64,000 bases of DNA, taken from the NCBI GenBank assembly GCA_013396525.1, contig VWYX01000836.1, positions 204,416 through 268,415 on the forward strand. The letters run 5' to 3'. Within the stretch, counting starts at the first letter, position 1. Every line of letters starts with the position of its first letter. The position numbers were made by a program, and so were the translations under genes. The notes under the pieces were generated by a model. It did not search any database. It was not told the DNA's origin and saw only the letters and a program-made list of their open reading frames with translations. Of the stretch, positions 47,001-59,483 are shown piece after piece. The stretch comes from Chaetorhynchus papuensis. Taxonomy: Eukaryota; Chordata; Aves; Passeriformes; Rhipiduridae.

Positions 47001-48639
47001 CAAAATTATAAATTCACTTGTGCATATTAAGTTTATTAGAATATTTGGTTCTACAAACACTCCTCAGACTATTTCCCAATCTCCTGAATACAATCTACAG
47101 GTATCAGTTTGGAGGATTTCTGTAATTGAGTTTTCATATGGAAATAAAACATAACAGCAGATTAAAGGGAATTGGAAGCTGGCAAAAGTAGCCATTTGTT
47201 GTTGAAGTACAGTATCAGGGGAACAGCTGACGTGTTGCACCCCACAGCACTGTGGTCTGCCAGCATTGCATGTTCTACAGAAGAATTTTGAAAGGCTCGA
47301 ACTAATTCTCTACTAAAGCAGGGTATTCACTAACAGATTTAAGAAAGCAGAACATCTTGGTTACAATTTTTTCCCCCTTTCATTAACCTGTATTAGTTTT
47401 GGGTTTTTTGTTGTTTGGGGTTTTTTTAATGCAGCAATAATAATTACTCCTAACTTAAGAAAATGTATCTAATGGGGCAATAGTATTTTAGCTATTTTTA
47501 AAATTTAATCATATATGGAGATTCTTTCTTCTTCACATCAAAGAGACAATAATTTCCATTGATAAACTGCTTTTGTTGTATTTAATTATTTAAAGAATAT
47601 TTTAAGAATAACTTTGGGTCTTGAAAATACCATTAGTAATTTGAATTATGGTAATAGTAATGGAAAGGCAGACTTGGGATAATATGCTTGCCTTCAGAAA
47701 TCAGAGGCTCAATTGTAATCAGAATTACAGTAAGAAGACTTTTTGAGAGTGAGCTGTGATAGATCTTTATTGGTGTATATGTGGAAAGTCTGCTAATATC
47801 AATGGTTCACAGACTGTGAATGGTCCCATGGGTTCTGGTAATTAGAGGTCTTCATCTCCCAGAGTGGTGTTTTTAATTTCTGTTGTTGGGTGTATGAATA
47901 TGTGCAGAGGTGCAAGGGAATAAATATTCAGTGTGTAATTTCCTCTTCCTTTCACGGAAATTGATCTTTTTATCACCAAGTGACTTCCAAATTTCTCATT
48001 TTCTTTATCAAGATACAGTACATTATTTTTGCCTTTCGGAAAGACTCAGACTCAAACCCTAATTTTACAGTGTTACTTTTCAGAATGGAAGTTGCATTTA
48101 GCACCTCTGGTTTCCTACACAGCACGTTAGGAAGAGATTTGTATACGTCTACCAAAATACACAACATTGTTCAAGACTATTAATCCTAGGCTATCTAAAT
48201 TATTTTTTACAGCCAGAATTGCTGATGATTTAACATTCAGAGGGTTAATAGATGCTAAAGAAAAAGTAATCCTAAGCATAAGAGTAGTTTTACAGAGCTA
48301 AGATGAGCCAGAACTTAGTTACACTAAATGCCCTTGAAAAGCTGAAAACTAATGTTCTCTGCCTTCCTGCCAGCTTCACAGAGCTGCTGTCCAAGTATTA
48401 TGCAGCATATCCTTGTGACTGAAAAGTTGTCAGATCCTCCAGCTGTGTAGTGCTCCCACTCACAAAGCTTCAGCAAGGTGAAGATGATTTGCTCACTTCA
48501 ACTTGAAAGGAGCTTGGGAGGAAGATTAGTAATAAAATTAATTAAGATATTTATAGCTCCTTCTTCCCACTAACATGATCATGTGTGCGTTCTATGCCTC
48601 TGACCTTGCAGCTTCACAAGAGGATATTTACTTTAGGTA

Positions 48640-48870
48640 TATATCTTAGGCCATGCATTTGTAAAATTTTGTAAGTATTAGATTTTTGTGAAAAAATATG
48701 ATAATGCATAATTTAAAATTAAGGCAGTTCACATTAATTAGAAAAAATGTCATTATCAGAGAGATGAGAATTATAATTGGTTGTTAGTTTGCTGTAGGTT
48801 TTAAAAGAAATTATAATAATCTAAGCCATATGGAAATTCATAACCTTCTGCTATAAAACAGCTGCAGTTT
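48640..48870. promoter_or_regulatory. candidate conserved non-coding element, AT-rich
   Basis: Dense TAAT/ATTA homeodomain-like cores (CATTAATTAG near 48732, TTATAATTGG near 48772) and GATAATGCATAATTTAAAATTAA near 48701. A CAGCTG E-box lies near 48861. No coding potential. Texture resembles deeply conserved vertebrate enhancers, but conservation could not be tested. Confidence 0.25.
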
Positions 48871-51299
48871 TCATAGCTAGTAAAAATTACGCATATTTTG
48901 TATTTGTCAGATTAACTGCTGGGTTTGGTTTTTGTCAGAGCTGCTCCTGCAAGATAATACACAAATATCAAGTTCAGCTTTTTAGAACTCACTCTCTTAT
49001 TGATACTATTATTTGTCTTTTCCACCTTTCTCTACTCCCTTATCTCACTTTCATAATTCCCACACCATCTCCAAAGATATTTTTTCCGAACAGGCTTAAG
49101 TCTGCTGGTGACATTGGTGTGAGTATGCTGTTAAGAAGGTGGTAGAGTGATGCTCCTGGGCCTTGGAAGTGCAGAAAAATTATGAAGGATTAAATGTTTG
49201 ATATTGAAGAGTGTTTTAATTCCTGGGGGTTTTTTAACGTTTTTCTGAATCCTTACCTCTCAGTGCTTGTTCCCTGTCTACACATTTTTTGTGTTCTGTG
49301 TAATTGACTCTGTGAGGCAGGCTGCTTATCTGAGTGTTATTGTTCAGTAAGAAGTGGAGTTTTCCAAACAGGAGAAAGCTCTGGGTTTCACAGGACAGGA
49401 CACTGATTTCAGAGCACAGGTTTTGTACAGCTCTTCCAAGGATTGTGCTTTAGTTCCGTGCAGCACAGACTGAAAGGCTTCTGCACTGACTCCCCGTAAC
49501 CTCAGCCTCCCATGTCCTCTATAAACATAAAAGCGCTGTGTCTGCGCAGGGTATTAACTCTAGATCTTGTTCAGAAGCTTCATGGGTTGTATCATCCTGT
49601 GAAAAGCAAGCAGCTGATGCTGAGTAATAAACACCTCATTCCCACTTGGCAAAGGAGACCAGGTGGGAGTTCTCTGCTTACTTCCCTTCTCTCTCTGCAG
49701 CTGCTCCCCTTCTCTTCCATTTCAGACTGGGAAGATAAATCTTCTCAAGTGCTGATACTAGAATACTTGACCAGAGGTTTCAGGTTGCTTCCATTTGTCT
49801 CTATTGATGTGGATTAAATTAATTTTGAATTAGGAGTTATTACACAGCCTTTTCAGCCTGCTTGTCTTTAGAAAGAATCCTTGACTCTCTGTAATTACTG
49901 TTTTCTACAAGCTTTTTATGCATTGGTTTAAAATAGAAAATCCATTACTCAGGGAGGAGAAATCTCACTATTTCCCTTTTATTCTAGATATTTTTGTACC
50001 ATCTGGTTTCCTAATAATGATAGGTTGTGGGAAAAGGATGTTTATATTTACAGTTGTAATGAGCAGCACGATCACGAGAAGCATTGGCAAGGGATTGCTG
50101 GGGATAATTCAAGAAGGAAGAAGTGAGATGCAGAACATAAGTGCCGAACACCGTGCCATTAGAAAATCTGCGGCCCGTTCTTAAGAACTGCGACCACTCC
50201 TCTGTCCTGCAGGTTTGTCCTTAAAGGCCTGATCCAGGGAGATTCTGACTGTGATGTTTCCAGGGTATGGTTTCCATTAGCATTAGTAGGAACTGAGGGC
50301 ATATGTCACCTTGCAGGAACATATGCTCAGAGGGGTAACATCAGTTACTTCCCGCCACGTGAGTGCCAGGTTTGATCCATCACAATTCAGATTGCCAGAT
50401 GTGTCCTGCGTCAGATGTCTGTGCTTAGCCAGTATTATTCACCAGGAGAACGAGTGTCCCCTATCACTTCTGTGCACCTTTCTATACGTGGGAGGCTATT
50501 TAAGCCAGCACAACTCATTTACTGTGGTGATATCCTGTGGGATTTTGTGGGTGAGTCTCTGTTTGTGAAAAGTAATGAAGTACTTAGTTTTTAAAAAGAA
50601 GAAAATTGGTCAGAGGAAAGAAAATACAAAGCTTAGTTCTTCCTGGAGGAACTTCAGGCTGATGGAATGTTTTATTCAACTCTGTTTAAAAGTGCCCAAA
50701 ATGTACTTACACCACCTCATTGATTATAATGACAAAAAATACTCAGGAGGACTATTGCTGGAGGCATAGACAGCACCAGAATGCCTGGCAATTATATTGC
50801 CGCTTAAAAAAATGATCTTAACTTCTGCTTTTAATCAACATCTTTAGCAAAGTTGTTTGTTGGGGTTGTGTGTATGTTTGTGTCTGCCTTCCTTCCCCTT
50901 CACTTTCCACGTTGTAATGGAAATGCATGATGCCTGTCTACAATCTTTCACCTCTGACAGTACGTGCTGCACACTGCACACAGCTGTCATGGTAATGACA
51001 AGTCTGGTGCACCAGGATAATTGGGTACTTGAAGAAGATTCATAAGGCAATGTACTGCACAGTACTGTGTTGTGCCCTGGGGCAAGGGGAAAAAGAAGGG
51101 AGGGTGCAAGGCGGAGCAGGGAGCGTATTTGTGAGAAATTATGATGTAGTAATGTGATTTTGTTTCCTTATGAAGTGGTTTCCCTCATGCCCGCTCACCC
51201 CACAGAATTACATTAAGGGTTTCAAAGTTGGTTTGTTCTACCAAGGAAATTGGGTTCCATTTTATACGTAATGGAATAGAAATATCCCAGAGGAACAGA
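48871..51299. other. non-coding sequence with a CpG-containing block
   Basis: Mostly AT-rich. At 50050-50210 there is a block with several CpGs, an acceptor-like TATTTACAG and an open frame ending in TAA at 50184 followed by the palindrome TTCTTAAGAA. It might be an exon of an unannotated transcript, but the 43-residue peptide after the acceptor is not recognised. Nothing else is supported. Confidence 0.4.
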
Positions 51300-51560
51300 G
51301 GAGATGAGTGTCGTCGTAACACTGCAGCTCTCTGTGAGTAGTTTGGTGTCAAACCGCGCTATAATCCCACCATCTGACAGCTCGTTATTAAGAAACAACA
51401 AGACCTGACTTTATTACTGTAGACTATAGCTGGCTTATCTGCAAATTAGCATCTTTTCTTCCCTTGTGGCAGATTCTGTCTGTTTTTCTGGCATCTGTCA
51501 TGAGGTGTTAAAGGGGAGCATATTTTTAGAGTCTTATGTGATAACAATTAACCTCTGATC
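51300..51560. promoter_or_regulatory. candidate conserved non-coding element
   Basis: The sequence is dense in motifs: CATCTGACAG and CATCTGTCATG (MEIS/TGIF-like TGACAG or CTGTCA), AGGTGTTA (T-box-like) and GATAACAATTAA. It includes GTGTCGTCGTAACA and AAACCGCGC, unusual CpG content for this window outside the island. It lies just before the MIR relic. Non-coding in all frames. Inferred only. Confidence 0.3.
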
Positions 51561-51754
51561 TCTTTCTGATACATCTCCTTTTTCATTATTGCTGAAGTTA
51601 CTTGTCTTGGAGTGAAGATGAAATACTTGGAGACCGTGTATTTATGCACACTGATAGTCTTTGTAATGCACTATTAGATGTTTAACAGATAACCCATTAA
51701 AATTTTTATGATTGTTTCTCTCCAGGAAAAGGAGAGGAAGTGTTGGTCATCAAT

Positions 51755-51915
51755 AAAAGCAGGAACCCAGGATTCAAACCTTCCATCTGAATCACTGATT
51801 TGTTTCTGCATCCTTGAACAAGTCATTTAGTCTCTTGTTAGGATGAAAATAATAGCCATGCTACCTCACCAGCATGTTGAGAAGCATAATTAATTACTGT
51901 TGATATAGCACTTGG
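51755..51915 (+). mobile_element. MIR/CORE-SINE-like element, diverged
   Basis: The segment aligns through most of a MIR-type SINE. It has B-box-like GGATTCAAACC at 51770-51780. The core CTTGAACAAGTCATTTAGTCTC starts near 51813 (intact CTTGGGCAAGTCACTTAACCTC). Next comes GGATGAAAATAATAGCCATGCTACCTCA (intact form GGGGATAATAATAGTACCTACCTCA) and then GTTGAGAAGCATAATTAATTA in place of GTTGTGAGGATTAAATGA. It ends near GATATAGCACTTGG (intact AAAGCGCTTAG). This is the best-preserved ancient SINE of the window. Confidence 0.75.
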
Positions 51916-54900
51916 GTACCAGTGAATGACTCGTGGCAGAAATGTGAACTACTATTAGTAATAATAGGTTGGAAAATTTAAAAATTGTTCTGTCTGGAGA
52001 CTTTTTTGAGGCATCATGCAAACAGAATTTTCACCCAATGGAAAAAAAAATCATTAAAAGATGATTCTATAATGCAACTTAGGCTGCAGATAATATAGAT
52101 AATGATACCAGCATAGCACACTACCAGCACTTGTAAACAAGAGATGACTTGCAGTAAGATAGAGCGAGGTCATGTGCCTGAAAAGCTTTTCCAGCATCAC
52201 CAATTGTGACTATTACAGAAAATGAAGCATGTGTCAAGGCATCCTTATCTTATTAAGAATAATGGGGTTGACGCAGGCCACAGAGGAATGCTGAAAGAAG
52301 CACTCCTTAACTGCCTAAGTGGTGAATTAGGCTGAGCTTCCTTTTCATAGATCTTTACAAAGAACTTTGTAAAATGAACATTTATTGTTTTGTAGATACT
52401 GCCCTTTGGAAGGCCAAGGTTTTGGAAACCTTTCAAGGAAACTAATTTGTGAAGCTTTTAATTTTGCAGTAACATACTAAAAAAAAAAAAAAGTAATCCA
52501 GAAGCAAGCATGCTGTCTTTACATATTCTCTATTTCTGGCTGACTGTGTATTTAGAGAGTGCACAGTCCTCCTCTGAACAGATGCTTGCCTTCATTCCAT
52601 TTCATTTCTCTCATCAAAAAAGCATCTAAGCTTTTTCACTGTGTCCCCATCCATGTGTATTTTAACCATCCGAGGATCACAGTGTTAGGACAGGCCAGGT
52701 CCCATTGGTTTTAAGTGAAACTTCTGGCACAGTCCTTCAAGGTGCAGAGCCCTGCCACTTCCCAGTGTCCCCTGTGGGAGATAAGAGTTCTTCATGCCCT
52801 CAAAAGTTTGTGCTGCCTTGCAGTATATTGGTATTTTAGTAATTGTGCTAGAAATGAGTCATTTAAGAGGCAGAATGGAGGTGGACATCATGAACTATTT
52901 GACTGCTGAGTTGCTGTGTTACCTTTGCATTTTGATGACTTCTGATTAGGCTGTTTTTATTCTCCAGCTATTGAAGGAGATAGCCTTTTACTAGTCTGTG
53001 CTTTGTGGATTTTGCTAGCATTAGTAGCTCCCTCAGATAACTCATAATATATTTGCAAACCCTACATAGGACCTTTGATCAACAATGGATTCTCTCGGCA
53101 AAATTTTTCTGAGAATGGAATAGAATTTGTTTTCACTCCCCTGAAAGTTCCAGAACTTCAGTTATCTCTTTGGATATTTTTTTGATTGCAGTGATGAAGT
53201 AAAAAGGGTTTTTTATTTTGGTTTTTCTTTTTTTGTTGTAATACATCTGAAATCTGTAATACCCAATTTATTATTTGTTAGCACTGAGATTGTTCTGGCT
53301 GTACTGTGTGGTGTGGTGCACCTAGGTCTTCTGACTTTTAAGGGAACATAATGCAGGAAAAATTCACTGATCAGCTGGTAGTCAGTCCCACCTGGATATC
53401 TGGAAAGCTCTGAAACTGGTTTGGTTTTGGGTTTTTTTTATTTGGTTTGTTTGGTTTTTCTTGTCACTGGTTGTAGTTTTTTGGTGTTTTTGTTTTGGTT
53501 GGTTGGTTGGTTCTTTTTTTTGCTTTTTTGTTTGATCCTTTTTTAAATACAGCAAGATTCAGCCTTAGGAGAACTTAGAGATTTTGTTTTTCAAAAGGAA
53601 GATGAATGTTAGCACAGATTAAATATATTGTATGGAACTTTATTCTTAGTGTGTTATAGATAAAAGATCAAGCAAGTAAGGAATTAAAATTGTAGCAAAT
53701 CAGGCACAAGTCCCTCACACTATTTTGTATACTGGGAACTAAGAAGTAAGCTTCAGAAGGTATCATGTTTTGTCCTCTGAGGGCTTTTAAGGTTTTCATT
53801 CCTACCCCATTGGCTTTAGTTCACCTTAAAGACTCTTCCATGAAGCTCATTTCACTCTGTTATTGTACAGAATGTTAATCTGGGACCTTAATTCATTTTG
53901 GGAATTTGCTGCAGGTTGGTGGTGACAGCAGGCAGATAACCAAAGTCATTTGACAAAAACAGCTAAAGACAGTGGCCTAGATTTCTAACTGCTCAAAATT
54001 GCTTGACTGCAGCTCCTGATTCTGAGAAATCAGGCCTAGTCATCCTTTTGGGGGGCTGTTCTGTGTCTAAATTGATTACTACTTAGTAAAACAGACCCTT
54101 GGCTGTATTATTTCCTTTAATATACCAGTTGTATAGGGTGATAGAAAGGTAAAGTTTAGGTGTGCCAGGTGGGACAGTCTGCCTACAATCTGTCCCTATT
54201 GACCTGCCAAAAAGGCACGTTGGTGCATCTGAGGATTTGACACAGGTTATTTGAAGTAATAAGACTGAGCCTTGTGAACCTGTTGGGGGGTGCGTGCATA
54301 TGTCTTGGAAGGACAGAGACATGCTGTAGGTGTGGTATAACTTTTACATTTTAAATCTCACTCCCAGGAAACATGCAGCTTCCCCAACTGAATTTAAACA
54401 TCAGTCTCTTTCCTTTGAAGTATGGGTATTTTTCATTGTCACTTACTTGCACCATGTTAAGAAGCTTTTTGAACCTCAGGAGAAGCATATTCCAATTCAA
54501 TATTACCTAATGGATTAGATTTGCTTTGCTTTCCCTAAGTCTTCCTAATTATACATGTGCATGTGAAGAACTAACTTATAGAACAAACAGACTTTAATAC
54601 TTAGAAGTACTTCCACTCATTGCTGTTACTAACGGTCTTTACTCATTAAAAAAAGGGTATAAAATACTGTTATTCAGAGGTTTATTTCTCATATATTTTG
54701 AGATGCATTAACCATATCAGCTTTTAACCCTTAGTAGAGTAAATAAAACCCCATTAAAACTTATATTACGCAACACAACCAATATAACACAAAATACTGT
54801 TCAGTAACAGCTTGATGTCTGACATCTGAATTACAGTTTATACACACAGCAAATTATCTAGAAAAAATAATCTGTAATCAGTGTTATAATTTTAATATCA

Positions 54901-55879
54901 AAGAATCATGAAAGTTTGGAATGAGAGAACCTGGTTTTAATGAGTACACCTTTTTAAGTCATAACTGATTCATTATTTGTTCATCTTTCACCATTTATCT
55001 CATGTTTTTCCTTTCTTTTCTTTTGAAGACCATTGCAGCACCCTTTTGTTCAGTGCCTTGAGCTTATATGCAAAACAGTCAGATATTCAGGTTGGCCTGA
55101 CTTTTAAAAATTATAAATGTCACGTTTATATGGAGAAAATGCTTGAGTCTTCCTTTGCTTTGTTATTTTATGTATGAAAAAATCATAATGATCCTTGTTT
55201 CCCCATGCAAAAAAGCAGGTAGCAAAGGAATTAAGCCCTTAAGGAAAGGAATTACTCTTAAGCAGCAAACAGAGGCCTAGAAAATCTCTAAGGAATATTT
55301 GCAGAGCCTGTAGGATGCCTTACAGGGACTTCTCTTGTTGTGACTTAGGGCCCTTCTCACCTCTTGCAGTTCATCCCCCAAGCAAGGCTGTTAGCAGCAT
55401 CCATAGCTGGGAGTTTCACCAAGTCTTTCCTGCTGCAGGTATTACAAGGTGGAAGCCACTTGAGGGGCTCTTTGGCATAATCAGCTTGAATATCCATGAA
55501 GATCAGATGGCCTATTTATTATGGTAACTGCTCCTTGGCTGCTTCAGCTGCTGTCCTAGACGTGCCAGTGATTCACGAGGAATGTTAATATTGCAGAGGA
55601 ATGATAAAAGGTGCCTGAGGGGGAGCTCAAAGCAGCGGCTCTGTTATCTTTTGTCACCCTTACCCTGCTCAGACAGGTTTAGTTGATATGAGTTGTTATG
55701 TTGAGACCATTGGGACCAGTATCCAGAAAGTAACAGAACTATAACTGAGGTAGAAAAGCAACTGTCCCGAGGCATTAGTTTAAATTTTGATTATGTTTTT
55801 AACAGGTGTGGTATGTTGGAGACCAGTAGAATGTTACACCTCAGGGAACTAGCACAATCTTTTCTGCTGGTTGAGGCCT
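51916..55879. other. non-coding sequence
   Basis: No exon is recognised. A 13-A run lies near 52480. The large G/T-rich tract at 53.4 kb is listed separately. A vague CR1-end-like phrase AAAGAATCATGAAAG near 54900 is too weak to call. Open frames are short and unremarkable. Confidence 0.55.
53417..53534 (+). repeat. G/T-rich low-complexity tract
   Basis: About 115 bases of T with G blocks, including TTGG tandem units near 53498-53511 and long T runs. Same composition and strand as the tracts at 22.2 and 33.6 kb. Confidence 0.8.
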
Positions 55880-56180
55880 AATGTGACCAGATTGACAATA
55901 CTGAAGACACTATTTAAAAATGAAACACAACAAAGCACCACATGGTTTAAAAACATTATTATTGGAAATAATGACAGTAAATGTGATTTGCTGGTGGTAA
56001 ATTGAAATCACTGATTAAATTACATCTTTGGCTAATAAATTCACAGGGGTAACAGTGCACAGCAAGTGCCAACACAGCACAGCCTTCAGGCATAAATAAA
56101 AGTTATCTAATTGATGGTAAAGATAAATCAGAATAGAAGCAAGTGGCTTGTTAATGTGCTTGCACCGAATTCATTATAGT
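55880..56180. promoter_or_regulatory. candidate conserved non-coding element
   Basis: A 300-base non-coding block with many homeodomain-like cores (GATTAAATTACATC, GGCTAATAAATTC, TCTAATTGATGG), GATA-like sites (AAAGATAAATC) and little low complexity. No open frame of note. The call is texture-based. Confidence 0.3.
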
Positions 56181-57533
56181 TGGAAAAGAAACTCCTCCTC
56201 TCTTCACACTTCACTGCACAAGGCAAACCTGGCGTCTGTCACTTCTACTCACCTGAATTTGTTACCTAACAATTTCTCTTGCATGTGAGTTCTTTCGAGG
56301 GCACACAACAGGTATCTATGAAATAACTCATTCTTACTAGACTGCAGTGTGATTAAATTGACACTTATGCTGTCTAATTGCTTACATAATTTTTCTCTGT
56401 TGCTCAAGAAGGCCTGAATATTTTACTAGGAGATGACTTGACTTTAGTTAACGGAGTGAGTCATGGTCCCAAGCTGATTTCAAATGTACCAGTGTGAATG
56501 AATTCCTCAATCAGTTCTGATGGGTAGGTGCAGTTGTTTCTAGTCAGTGCAGTTACCTGTGCAGAATGATGCGCTCTGCAAAGATGGGACATGATATCCA
56601 AGTCATCAGAGTGAGCAGCCATTAAAATGTGCCACTCAAAACACGTGGCATGGAAATTATCCTTCCTTTTAAAATAATTTGTGGCATCTGTGGTTGCTGC
56701 TTTGGGCTATATGATCGTGTGGTTAGCAAATGAAGGCTTTCAAACATCCATTTTTCACATTAAAAAGGGGGAGTCTGATTCTGCAGCCTTTAAAGCTCAT
56801 CTCTATGAGAAGTCAGTGGGAATTTGGATATCATATTTCTTCAAATTATTTCTTCAGTTCTGTAATAATAGCTCTTTCAGATGTCACCTCTAGGAAAAAC
56901 AGGTAAGCATCCCTGCATGTACTGTGCTTTCTCATCTGCTGCTATTTATGGTCATGTTCTGATCTCAGTGTCACTGAATAAGGCTCTCAGGTAACTCTGC
57001 CGCATTTAAGGAATTTATGATTTCTCTACATATTGAGGAACAGAATTTGTCCTGCTGCCTCAAGCTGCAATTAGCAAGGACCTAGTCACTTCACAGAGGT
57101 TATACTGTGCTGCCTTTTTGAGATGGGAATTTTGTGATTGATATTCACAATGTTTCTGCAGCCATGGAGCATAAAGGTGATTATGAATACTTAAATAATG
57201 GCGGCAGACTTAAGCTTCAGTAGAAATCCCAGAAGTGTTTTCAGTTGTCTAGGTAAAGGTAACCGCATGCCCCACACAAGATAAAAGTGTGAAAGAAATG
57301 GAAATCTTACAAATGCAAGTGACTGTTGGATTTGAAAAAGAAAAAAAGAACATGCAATTCAAACCTGACAATGATAAGCCCAGAAAGACTTTATGGTCCT
57401 TCTATGCTAGCCCTTGCAGTCTAGTTTTCCTTTGTTCTTTGAAGCTTTGGAGCTGCAATTTAGTGGGAAAACCATCATCGTCTCTCTTCAAGGCTGACGG
57501 ATAATGGCTCACCATTTTTCTATCTTAGTAGAA

Positions 57534-57690
57534 AAGAGGCAAAAATTGCCTTAATTGAAACAATTGTGTAGTTCTCCAGAAACCAATTGACTGAACACTC
57601 ACGATAACCATATTGACTTATTTTACCTGCCTTGTCGAGTCCACACATCATTCGTATGAATGCTAATCAGCATTGCACAATCCTTTGAAG
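57534..57690. promoter_or_regulatory. candidate conserved non-coding element with SOX-type palindrome
   Basis: Contains CTTAATTGAAACAATTGTG, with the palindromic SOX-like ACAATTGT at 57560-57567. CCAATTGAC follows, then TGCTAATCAGCA at 57661-57672 (inverted TGCT/AGCA ends) and GATTGTGCAAT on the reverse strand (57673-57682). CpGs occur in ACTCACGATAACC and TGTCGAGTCC. Non-coding. Inferred from motif density only. Confidence 0.3.
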
Positions 57691-58569
57691 GATATTGGAG
57701 ATTTTTTTTTGTTCATCATGAAGTACAACTTTAGACACTGATGAATTTGTGAAGAGAAGCAGGGTGAGTATCAGGGAAGATTATTGTAGTGAATTGGAAA
57801 CTGGAATAGGAGGAAACTGTTTAAAGAAACATAGTAAGTGTACTCATTATGTGGGACAGCCTACATTTTCATCTCCAGAGAAAAAAAAATTTCTTTGCTA
57901 TTGCAGTATATTTTGCTCTAACGTAGCTTGTACACACATGTATCGACTGATTGTGGCCAACAATATTCAGTTTTGAGTGCAAGAAACTAAAATTAGATTG
58001 AAACAGCTAAAAGAGGTTTGTCCTGATTGAAGTTCTGGTGGTCTTTGCTGGTGCCAAACACCTCTGAAAGGAGTTTCTTTTGCAGGGTAGGCTAATTGAA
58101 GGTTCTGTTCTTTGAAGTAAAAATGGGCATGCTTTTTTATTCCTCCAACCGTTCATTCAGAGTCTAATGTTATATATGCCATGTGCAGGTACATCCTGAA
58201 AGCTATCCGTAGCCTTATATGAAATGTCCTTTTTCCTGGTGAGTCCCATAGCAGTCATAGTGGCAGAGTAGAGCAGTGAGTCCCTGGCAGCTTCTGCATG
58301 TGCTATAACAGGAGGAAATTCTGAAGGTAAACTGAATCAGAAATAATTATGGTTTGCTCCTTAGTCTAGACACTGAAGCGGTGATGGAGTGACTGGGCCT
58401 TTCTGGAGGGTTACAGAGCCAGCTCCCATTTTGCAAATGGGTTCTGTACCCAGAAGACCTCCATAATTCCTTGCCCAAAGGCAGCTGCTGCTCTGGCCCT
58501 TTATGAATGGGGAGGAGTAGATTTCCCCTGTAATGAGTATGGCTGTCTCGTTAGTACTAAAATGCATTA

Positions 58570-58745
58570 CTTAATATAAATGGCAGCAATGGATAACCTC
58601 CTGAAATTATTGTCATGGCTGTGTGCTATCACGTGCCTTGACATCCCCATTCAAGGGATTAGAGGAACAAAGAGAATGCTCAATGAGCTGATTAAATCAA
58701 ATAAACAGATTTTTAATTCTCATTAAAAAACATTAAACAGTTACT
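58570..58745. promoter_or_regulatory. candidate conserved non-coding element
   Basis: A non-repetitive block with ATCACGTGCC (E-box), GAACAAAGAG (SOX/TCF-like) and GATTAAATCAAATAAACAG (homeodomain and forkhead-like), then TTTTTAATTCTCATTAAAA. It ends just before the GT microsatellite. No coding potential. Confidence 0.25.
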
Positions 58746-58757
58746 GCTTATACCGAC

Positions 58758-58778
58758 TGTGTGTGTGTGTGTGTGTGT
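58758..58778. repeat. (TG)n microsatellite
   Basis: An uninterrupted TG run of 21 bases. Potentially length-polymorphic. Confidence 0.95.
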
Positions 58779-59483
58779 AATAATAAAAATCTGCTGTGGT
58801 AATTCAGAAAATTTAAGGTAGTGTTTGTATTAGAAATATTGGGCAAATGTAAGTCTATCTTGCTGAATGTTGCAAACCTTTTTCATTATAAGCAGCAAAA
58901 ATGCCAAGGTACATTTTGTATTAATCAGTCAAAATGCAGAAAGTAAAATCTAAAACCTTGTAGAGCAGCAGAGGATATCCCTCAGGGGCTGTTTCTGTGG
59001 AATTGCCTGACTTTTGCCACTGCACAATCCAGATATCCAGCTATTGATTTAAGTCTAATTATATGCTTTTTAGTAATGGTTTACATGCGTATTAGAACAG
59101 GTTTCAGGAATTGAGTAAGGAGGTTGAGAAACAGAGATAAAATGCAGGGGCAGTCAGGAACTGAGGAAGATAAATTCCAAATCTTATGGGACTGTTGAGG
59201 AAAAAAATTTTGCCTATATGATGGGAGAGTCACATAATCAGTAAACCATTTTTTTCAGGCATAAACATGTGTTTTGTTTAGTATTTTCACTGTTACAAAT
59301 GAACACTTAATTTTGCTCACCATTTTGAGCTCCATAAAAACAGAATTAATGTGTTCATTTAGTTCGCTTGTAAAATGGTAAAATGTCTTGAAAAGGGGCA
59401 ACTGATTTTCAGTCTGGAACAGACAGAGAGACAGAAGGGAGGAAACAGGAAAACAGAACCGTGAAGAATTAGATGAATACCAC

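Larger units (their letters stand above)
40416..48639. other. non-coding AT-rich sequence
   Basis: No exon is recognised. Within it are a TA/CA microsatellite (42134-42160), a possible SINE head (44001-44062) and a small CpG cluster with GAGCGCGCAC near 44234. A 13-bp direct repeat AGAGAATATTGCT occurs twice near 44160-44195. A G/T-rich tract lies at 47394-47428. Open frames such as 46674-46952 on plus have no recognisable motifs. Confidence 0.55.

Noticed and set aside
54893..54935. AAAGAATCATGAAAG phrase as an inverted CR1 end
   Set aside because: Too short and diverged. No body of the element follows to the right.
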